Source: Thermoplasmata archaeon (lineage in GTDB: Archaea > Thermoplasmatota > Thermoplasmata > Lutacidiplasmatales > UBA184). From it: a stretch of DNA of 64,000 nt. The stretch is from assembly GCA_021816865.1 (NCBI GenBank), contig JAKAWX010000003.1:98681-162680 (forward strand), read 5' to 3'. The first letter of the stretch is position 1; each line of letters starts with the position of its first letter. Position numbers and translations under genes: made by a program. Shown here piece after piece: positions 57,650 to 64,000 of the stretch. A model generated the notes under the pieces. It was not told the origin of the DNA, did no database searches, and saw only the letters and a program-made list of their open reading frames with translations.

Positions 57650-58648
57650 ATGGGGATCCCAGACCTAGCGTTTCCGCTCCTGGCCTCGTCCGCGGTCGCG
57701 GCGACCGTGGGAATCGCGCTCTATGCGCTCTACGCCCGATGCTATCTGGCCGTTCCCCCAAACCGGGCCCTTGTCCTCTACGGGCGGCGGGCCCCGGCGC
57801 GCCGCCGCGACCTCGTGGGCCGGGCCGAGGGGATCGAAGTGCGTTCGCCGCGCGTCGTGGTCGGTGGCGGAGCGTTCGTGGCGCCCTGGGAAAAGGGAGT
57901 GGGCCACCTCTCCCTCGACCCGGTGGCCGTGGACGTCCCCGTACGCACCGTGCACGCCCTCGAGGGGATCCACGCCACCGGCTGGGAGGCCCGCCTCGCG
58001 ATCGAAGCGAAGATACCCGCCGAGCCCGCGCTCCTCGCGACCGCGGCCGAGAACTTGCTCGGCCGCAGCGAGGACGAGGTCCGCGCGATCGTCCGACGGG
58101 CGGTCGAAGACGTGGTGCCGGGACTGCTCGCCCGCTTAGGACCGGGGGACGGCGAGCCGGACTGGGATCATCTCGCCGCCGAGGTCGAGGCGTCGGTCGC
58201 CGCGGACCTGGTCGGGTGGGGGCTTATCGTCCGGCGGCTCAGCTTCACCCAGCTCCACCGCATCCTCCCCGCCGAGCCCGCGTCGGCGAGCGGGCCCGCG
58301 AAGACGGTCCCGGTCCTCCCCTCGACGCCCGGTCCGAGGGAGCTCGCGGCGGCCGTGGGCCGGCTCGAGGCCCGGCTCGTCCGGGCCGAGCGCAGCCTCG
58401 GGCTCGTCGGGGCCGAGGTCCTGCGCCTGCGCCAGGAGGCGCCCGGCGCGTTCGATGGGATCCCGCGGCCGTCCGTCCTCGACCTTCCCCTCGGGTACGG
58501 GATTCCGGTGGACCTCGGAGGGACGGAGGGGACCTTCGTCTCCGATCACGATTCGATGGGGGGCGAGCCTTCGCTCCGACCCCGCCCGGCACCGATCGGT
58601 GCCGGACCGGGGGAGGGAGGGCGCGGGCCGCGACCCCTGTTGGATTGA
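57650..58648 (+). CDS. SPFH/flotillin-like membrane protein
   Basis: N-terminal TM then YLAVPPNRALVLYGRR, VPVRTVHALEGIHATGWEARLAIEAKIP; coiled C-terminus. Confidence 0.7.
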   Translation: MGIPDLAFPLLASSAVAATVGIALYALYARCYLAVPPNRALVLYGRRAPARRRDLVGRAEGIEVRSPRVVVGGGAFVAPWEKGVGHLSLDPVAVDVPVRTVHALEGIHATGWEARLAIEAKIPAEPALLATAAENLLGRSEDEVRAIVRRAVEDVVPGLLARLGPGDGEPDWDHLAAEVEASVAADLVGWGLIVRRLSFTQLHRILPAEPASASGPAKTVPVLPSTPGPRELAAAVGRLEARLVRAERSLGLVGAEVLRLRQEAPGAFDGIPRPSVLDLPLGYGIPVDLGGTEGTFVSDHDSMGGEPSLRPRPAPIGAGPGEGGRGPRPLLD

Positions 58649-58673
58649 ACCGAGCAAGGAGAGAACGAGAACC

Positions 58674-59693
58674 ATGTGTCCAGCAGCGATCTTGGGCGAC
58701 CGAGCGTGCGGAAAGACGACCTTCCTGGGACTGCTGTACGCGGCCCAGGTAAAGTACGGAACGCGGGTCATCGACTCGTTCCGGTTTCACGCGCCGCTCG
58801 CATCGCTCCGGTTGATGAGCCAGGTCTACGAGGGAATGAAGGACGCCCGCTTCCCGGGCGCGACGCTCAAGGACGAGATGACCGAGATCGGGTTCGTCTT
58901 CGGCTACAGGAAGCCGATCGCCGGCCGCCTGCCGGCGTCGCTCAAGGACAAGAACTGGGTGAATCCGTTCGCGAAGCTCTCGTTCGCGGCCTACGATGTC
59001 TCGGGCGAGGACGTCCAGGAGTTCATCGAAACGGGGGTCGCCGCGAGCCCGATCATCCAGCAGCTCCTGAAGAGCCACGTCGTCGTGATCCTGGTCGACT
59101 GCAGCAAGATGACGACCGAGATCGATTCCCCGATCTTCCGGCAGATGCTGAAGTACGACAGCGAGGTCGCGTCGCTGCTCGTCTCGCTGCAGACCTACAA
59201 GAAGCAGGAGTTCTCGCGGATGAAGACGCAGGGCTTGAGCGTCGGCAACCCCGTGATCTACCCCGCGATCGTGCTGTCGAAGTTCGACAGCGTCCGGGAC
59301 GAGGTCCTCGTCAAGCTGGGCCTCCACCGCGGCGTGCCGAACGGCGACCAGAAGCGCAAGCGCAAGGAGTACGCGGAAGCCCTCCTGCGGGTCTTCATGC
59401 CGCAGACGCTCAGCCAGATCCGGGGCGGGAAGGTCGCCGGGGTCAACTTCGACCAAGCGGCGTACTTCTTCAGCTGGGTCCGGACCGAGACCGCGGAAGC
59501 CGGCATGCAGCCGGTCGGCGCGCCGCGGATCGTCCGCAAGGGGTTCTCGGCGGACGGCGGGGCGGAGCCGGACTTCTCCTACGACGACTACGTCGCGTTC
59601 ATCGAGCACTTCCGAGATGTGGCGAACAAGGTCCCGGACGAGATCGTCGAGCAGACGACCCTCCAGACCCCTCCCACGGCCGCGACGGCCTAG
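58674..59693 (+). CDS. P-loop GTPase/ATPase, catalytically intact paralogue (GTPase A)
   Basis: Walker A GDRACGKTTF, DXXG-like FAAYDVSGED, NKXD-like VLSKFDS. Confidence 0.75.
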   Translation: MCPAAILGDRACGKTTFLGLLYAAQVKYGTRVIDSFRFHAPLASLRLMSQVYEGMKDARFPGATLKDEMTEIGFVFGYRKPIAGRLPASLKDKNWVNPFAKLSFAAYDVSGEDVQEFIETGVAASPIIQQLLKSHVVVILVDCSKMTTEIDSPIFRQMLKYDSEVASLLVSLQTYKKQEFSRMKTQGLSVGNPVIYPAIVLSKFDSVRDEVLVKLGLHRGVPNGDQKRKRKEYAEALLRVFMPQTLSQIRGGKVAGVNFDQAAYFFSWVRTETAEAGMQPVGAPRIVRKGFSADGGAEPDFSYDDYVAFIEHFRDVANKVPDEIVEQTTLQTPPTAATA

Positions 59694-59742
59694 GCCGCGG
59701 GCCGCGGGCGGTCACGGACGACGCACTACGGAGGGAACCACG

Positions 59743-60555
59743 ATGGACGACGAGACGACGCTCGCGCTCGAGCACTGGATCTACGGCGCGAGCCACGAGA
59801 AAGGGTACGGGGTCAAGGCGGAGTCGCACGGATTGAACGGGCCGCTCTACATGCGCTACCTCGAGAACCACCTGACCCCGGTGCGGGTCGAGAAGACGGC
59901 GAACGGGGGAACGCTCATCGACGCGCGGATGGTCCACCCCGCGCCGGCGAACGACGAGGTGCTCCTCTCGATCCTCGGGCGCGGGGTCGCGGACGAGTAC
60001 AATCGACCGACGATCGCGAACCACACGGTCGTGATCCCGGCGAGCGCCCTGCGCGCGGGCCGGCTGACCCTCGCCGACGTCGAGGCCGCTGCGATCGACT
60101 ACGACCGTCGGTACCCGAAGGCGGCGGGCCGGATCGACGCGATCCCGGTGCGCCTGAGGGGCCCCGAGGCGCCCCGCGACCCCGCCGGCGTCGGGATCCG
60201 CCGCCTCATCACGAAGGCGGCGGTCGACACGCTCGCGAGCCGATTCCTGGGCGACCGGCAGGGCCGCATGCTCGTGCTCTGCCGCGGGTCCACGAACCAG
60301 TACCGCAACGAGCTCCTCTACTGTCTCGTCGAGCTCCTCCACGCCGGCGGAGAGATCCCGCTCTTCCCCGCGATCAGCGATGCGCCGACGCTGAGCGCCA
60401 TGAATCACTTCCGGCTCGCGATCTCCTCCCGCGGGGTCCGGGCCGACGGTTCGTGGACGCTCCTCGACGCGAGCATCGACGAGCCCGCGCTGCCGCCCGT
60501 TCGGGGGAAGAACCCCCTCTACGGTAGGATCGCGGAGGCGTTCGCGGCCGCGTAA
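59743..60555 (+). CDS. GTPase-associated protein (GAP1-N-like) of unknown function
   Basis: ALEHWIYGASHEKGYGVKAESHGL ... GVADEYNRPTIANHTVVIPASAL; between two related GTPase genes. Confidence 0.6.
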   Translation: MDDETTLALEHWIYGASHEKGYGVKAESHGLNGPLYMRYLENHLTPVRVEKTANGGTLIDARMVHPAPANDEVLLSILGRGVADEYNRPTIANHTVVIPASALRAGRLTLADVEAAAIDYDRRYPKAAGRIDAIPVRLRGPEAPRDPAGVGIRRLITKAAVDTLASRFLGDRQGRMLVLCRGSTNQYRNELLYCLVELLHAGGEIPLFPAISDAPTLSAMNHFRLAISSRGVRADGSWTLLDASIDEPALPPVRGKNPLYGRIAEAFAAA

Positions 60556-60619
60556 CGGCCCGACGGGAGATCGTTCGGAGAGCCGGGCCCGCATCGTCGT
60601 CGCGCACGGAGGGTCCGAC

Positions 60620-61558
60620 GTGGGGAGCGCGCTCGTGGTCGGCGACCCCGGCGCGGGGCTCACGACCTTCGTGGGACTCCTCTACACCGCCGAGCTTCGC
60701 TTGGGGACCCAGGTCGAGGACCGGTTCCGCTTCTCGGCCGAACGGGAGACGATCCGTCAGCTCGAGGGGATCTACGGGGAGCTCGTCGCCGGGCGCTTTC
60801 CCGAACGGGACGTGAACTGGGAGACGCACCCCGTGTCGTTCACGCTCGGCTTCCGGGGCGGACGCCTGAGGCGGGGGGGACGGGGCGGAGGGGTGCGCGA
60901 CGAGGGGTTCGATACCGTGCGGGTCCAGGTCGGTGGCATCTCGGCGCAGGAGATCTCGGAGCTCGCCGACCGGGACGCGATCCTCGAGGATTCGACTCGG
61001 CGACTCCTGCGGAGCCCGGTGGTCCTGCCGCTGATCGACGCGTCGCGGCTGGAGGACGACCCGGAAGACGCGACGCGCCGGATCCGGGCGCGCTACGACC
61101 GGCTGCTCGCCACGACGCTCGAGGTCATCGGTCGCTTCCTCGCCGCCGAGCCCGACCGTCGGTCCCGCACGATGCACCCGTTGTTCGTGGTGACGAAGTT
61201 CGACCGGTGCCCTCCGGCCACCCGGTCCGCGCTGGAGGTCCCCGACGGCGATCCGGCCACGTGGTCGGCCGACGCCCGCGCCCGACTCGGCGATCGGATG
61301 CTCGCCCGTTTCTTCCCCCGGGCGGCCTCGTCGCTCGCCGCGCGGTCGACGGGGGGGAAGCTCCGCGTGGCCCGCCCGAAGTGGTACTTCAGCAGCCTCG
61401 AAGTGACCTCGGGTCCACAAGGCCCCCGGGTCGTACGACGGTCGCTCGCGCCGTTCGGAGGTTGGGAGCCGGTCTACCCGTTCGAGGAGTACCGCGCCTT
61501 GATCGAGGAGCTCGCGGAGCTCGCCCACCAGCTCCCGGGCCTCGACTTCGGGGAATAG
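60620..61558 (+). CDS. P-loop GTPase-like protein, degenerate paralogue (GTPase B)
   Basis: GDPGAGLTTFVGLLYTAELRLGTQVEDRFRFSAE aligns with GTPase A, but Walker A Lys is Leu and the DXXG Asp is lost (VRVQVGGISAQEI); VVTKFDR retained; GTG start. Confidence 0.75.
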   Translation: MGSALVVGDPGAGLTTFVGLLYTAELRLGTQVEDRFRFSAERETIRQLEGIYGELVAGRFPERDVNWETHPVSFTLGFRGGRLRRGGRGGGVRDEGFDTVRVQVGGISAQEISELADRDAILEDSTRRLLRSPVVLPLIDASRLEDDPEDATRRIRARYDRLLATTLEVIGRFLAAEPDRRSRTMHPLFVVTKFDRCPPATRSALEVPDGDPATWSADARARLGDRMLARFFPRAASSLAARSTGGKLRVARPKWYFSSLEVTSGPQGPRVVRRSLAPFGGWEPVYPFEEYRALIEELAELAHQLPGLDFGE

Positions 61559-61651
61559 CCGCAGGAGATCGTCGCGAGGCCCCCCGAAGCGGGACGGAGC
61601 CCGCGTTCGGTCCCTCCGGCCGGCCCCTGGGGACGTCCGCGCCGGGGACGA

Positions 61652-63208
61652 TCAACGCGGGGGCTCGGCCCGGAAACTGAACCCCTGCCGGTGGTCCCCC
61701 TCTCGGACGACGATCCAGCCCGGGAGCTCCCAGCGCCCGTCCTCGGGGTGCCACTGTGGGTCCCCCTGAGCGAGCTCTCCCAGCTCCGCCTCGAGGTACT
61801 CGTGGTCCGTGGAGACTTCCGGCACGAGCGCGCCTTTTTGGAGAAGGGAGACGAGAAGCGGAAGGCCGGTGGGGCGACCCCGCCACTTCACCGACAGGAA
61901 CGACTTCCGTACGCTGCCGTCGAGGAGGAGCAGGGTCCTTAGGGCGGCGTAGGCGGGCCGGCTTCGAGCGTCCTTCGGAGGGGAATCGAGGCGTCGCCGC
62001 TCCCGCCGGTGTTCTTCGAGGAGACCCCGCCAGGTCTCCGGCTCGACCTCTTCCGCACCCCAGATCGAGCTCGCGTCGACCTCTTCGGGCGGGGGCTCCG
62101 ACGGGGTCCCCCCTTCGGACGTCCGATCGTCGCCCGACCTTCGGGTCCGTCCCGACGCGGTGCGGGCGGCCCGACCGATGACGAGGCTGTACGCGAGGGC
62201 CGCCCCCGTCGCCCCCGCGGCCGGAGGGCGCAGAACGACCTCGTCGCAGTCCGGATATCGGTTCGGGTGGAGCAACACGAACGGACCGGTCTCCGGCGCG
62301 CTGAACAGGAGAGCGAGCGAGTCGTTGATGGTGGGCACTTGACGCCGCACCGCGAGCTCGCTCAGGCGGACGAGCGGCACGGACGGTTCGGCCGGACGCG
62401 GGCGGGCGGCCAGGTCGTCCAGGAGTGCCTGGGCGACCTCCGCCAGGATCTGCTGGTGCGCGGTGCGTCCGAGGGACGCCTCCGCGGCGCGATCGCGCGT
62501 GAGGCCGCGTTTGAGCTTCTGGCGCAAGGGGCCCGCGCGGGCCGCTTCCTCGCGCACGGCCCAGAGGCGAAAGTTGATCCAAGGCTGGAGGCGACCGCCG
62601 CCGACCCGTGAGTCCGCGAACAGTCCGGCCCAACGCTCGGCCATCTTCGAGCTCCACGCCGGATCGTTCGGACTGTCCCGGAACCAGCGGAGCACCTGCT
62701 CGCGCAGGATCGCCCCCGCGCTGAGGGGGTCGTCGACCTCGTTCTTGATCCGTACCATGAGCGCGGCCGTCCGCCGGACGATCGCGGTCAGCGTCGTCGC
62801 GTCCGGTTCCGCGGCCTCGACCAGTCCCGTGAGCCGGAGGGTGTTGAGCAGTTCGAGATCGAAGCGCTCGGTCGGGTCGGTCTTCAGGAACTGCGCTACC
62901 ACCGGGGAGGTGACCGAGCCGCCGATCTCCCGCGTCGCGTCGTTCCCGTACGCGATCGGTTTCGGGTCCGGCGAGCCGCCGGACCCTGCCTCGGCCGGGG
63001 GGTCCGGTCCCTTTCGGTCGATGACCACCTTGGGCACCGAGCCGTCGGGGCGATCGCCGCGCTCCCCGGCGTCGTCGCTCCCGAAAAGACCAAGGCGCAC
63101 CAGTTCGCGTTGCCGATCGCTACGCTCGTGCGCGATGCGCGCCCGCTCGGCCGCCCTCCGCGCTTCGCGGTCCTTCCAGATGCGGTCGGCGTCCGACTCT
63201 TCTGCCAT
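61652..63208 (-). CDS. Unknown ~518-aa protein convergent with the GTPase operon
   Basis: Long ORF, chosen start MAEESDADRIWKDREARRAAERARIAHE; no recognisable catalytic motif. Confidence 0.65.
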   Translation of the reverse strand: MAEESDADRIWKDREARRAAERARIAHERSDRQRELVRLGLFGSDDAGERGDRPDGSVPKVVIDRKGPDPPAEAGSGGSPDPKPIAYGNDATREIGGSVTSPVVAQFLKTDPTERFDLELLNTLRLTGLVEAAEPDATTLTAIVRRTAALMVRIKNEVDDPLSAGAILREQVLRWFRDSPNDPAWSSKMAERWAGLFADSRVGGGRLQPWINFRLWAVREEAARAGPLRQKLKRGLTRDRAAEASLGRTAHQQILAEVAQALLDDLAARPRPAEPSVPLVRLSELAVRRQVPTINDSLALLFSAPETGPFVLLHPNRYPDCDEVVLRPPAAGATGAALAYSLVIGRAARTASGRTRRSGDDRTSEGGTPSEPPPEEVDASSIWGAEEVEPETWRGLLEEHRRERRRLDSPPKDARSRPAYAALRTLLLLDGSVRKSFLSVKWRGRPTGLPLLVSLLQKGALVPEVSTDHEYLEAELGELAQGDPQWHPEDGRWELPGWIVVREGDHRQGFSFRAEPPR

Positions 63209-63449
63209 CGACAGGGGCGAGGCCGTTCCCCATCGAGAAAAAGTGGAGCCTCGGAGCATTAACGGTTTCGGAACTGCGCGGGGGAGCCCGTGCCTCGGGC
63301 CGAGCCCCGGTCGCCGCGCTCGGGACGGCGACCGGGCGCCGGTGCCTTCGACCTAGGGAAGCAGCGACAGCGCACGCGGCCGCTCCGGCCCCCCCAGAAC
63401 CCGAGTAGGACCATGACGTTCGGCGCACCCTTTTCTACCCTGGCGGCCG

Positions 63450-63467
63450 CTCCAATGCGCATTGGAG
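63450..63467. promoter_or_regulatory. Perfect 18-bp palindrome CTCCAATGCGCATTGGAG upstream of TATA-like cgtataac
   Basis: Direct reading; lies immediately upstream of an AT-rich box (63471-63478) and the start of the 63544 gene. Confidence 0.75.
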
Positions 63468-63543
63468 TGTCGTATAACCGTAGTGATTTTTGTAGTGGCA
63501 TGCTTTCACACGGGGCGGGCGGCCAACCGCCCGGGAAAGCGAA

Positions 63544-64000
63544 ATGAGACTCAGAGGGAGAGGAGTTTTAGCGAGAGACCTCGCCGTGGCCTTGGTGGCC
63601 CTGTCGATGCTCCTGCTCAGTGGGAGCACCCTAGCCGCCCCGGTCCAGGGGGCGGGGGCGGCAACGGCGACGGCGCCCGTGGCGTCGTTGGGACACGCGC
63701 CGACGTACGTAGGTCCGGCCAGCAAGTTCATGCTGGCCACGGGACCGATCCGGGTCACCCCGACCCTCGGTCTCTCGATCGCGGGCGGGGCGGCGGCGGG
63801 GTCGAATGCTGCCCAGTATCCGTCGTTCAATCCGCGTCCCGCGCTCGACCACCCGGTCGCGGGATCGGTGGGCCTTGCGGCGACCGGGAACACCGCGACG
63901 CTGACCGTTCCGCCCGTCGTGAGTTGCCAACCGATGGGACCGGGGTGCGACGCCATCAGCACGTACAACGGTGGCGCGAAGACCAACGGCGCCGGGCTCA
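63544..64000 (+). CDS. Secreted protein, N-terminal part (truncated at window end)
   Basis: ATG AGA CTC AGA... = MRLRGRGVLARDLAVALVALSMLLLSGSTLAAPVQGAGAATATAPVASLGHAPTYVGPASKFML...; signal peptide; frame open to 64000 (absent from supplied track because it lacks a stop). Confidence 0.75.
   Translation, partial: MRLRGRGVLARDLAVALVALSMLLLSGSTLAAPVQGAGAATATAPVASLGHAPTYVGPASKFMLATGPIRVTPTLGLSIAGGAAAGSNAAQYPSFNPRPALDHPVAGSVGLAATGNTATLTVPPVVSCQPMGPGCDAISTYNGGAKTNGAGL

Noticed and set aside
1-64000. CRISPR arrays, IS elements, integrases, rRNA operons
   Set aside because: Scanned for regularly spaced direct repeats, transposase motifs and rRNA-like blocks; none seen. Absence is by eye only.

Overview
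High-GC archaeal chromosome segment, most likely Thermoplasmatota-like. The lineage call is an inference from archaeal signature genes in the window: GGGP synthase, UbiA-type DGGGP synthase, CarS, aIF-5A, EndA, DtdA and DUF2070. Coding is dense, with many start/stop-overlapping operons: trpEGDCFBA behind an aspartokinase; carS-pyrE-endA; archaeal lipid genes; a formate dehydrogenase/Moco cluster; and a heme cluster hemA-C-D-B-Q-L-E. The most unusual items are: (1) a 1586-aa protein (42624..47384) that reads as an isoleucyl-tRNA-synthetase-derived pseudoenzyme, with HIGH and KMSKS lost, fused to helix-hairpin-helix, a long Pro/Ala/Ser linker and a DUF835-like C-terminus; (2) a membrane SPFH protein / P-loop GTPase / GAP1-like protein / degenerate second GTPase operon (57650..61558) facing a convergent unknown gene, resembling a double-GTPase-type conflict or signalling module; (3) a tRNA-Glu(CUC) gene interrupted by a 30-nt intron in the T-loop (position 59/60) with a bulge-helix-bulge-like fold, with the splicing endonuclease gene elsewhere in the window; (4) a giant protein built of about 21 divergent ~70-aa helical units; (5) a zinc-ribbon-like module shared by two adjacent genes; (6) strongly palindromic promoter regions at ~35.8 kb and ~63.45 kb. 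All calls come from reading the sequence and supplied translations; no searches were run.
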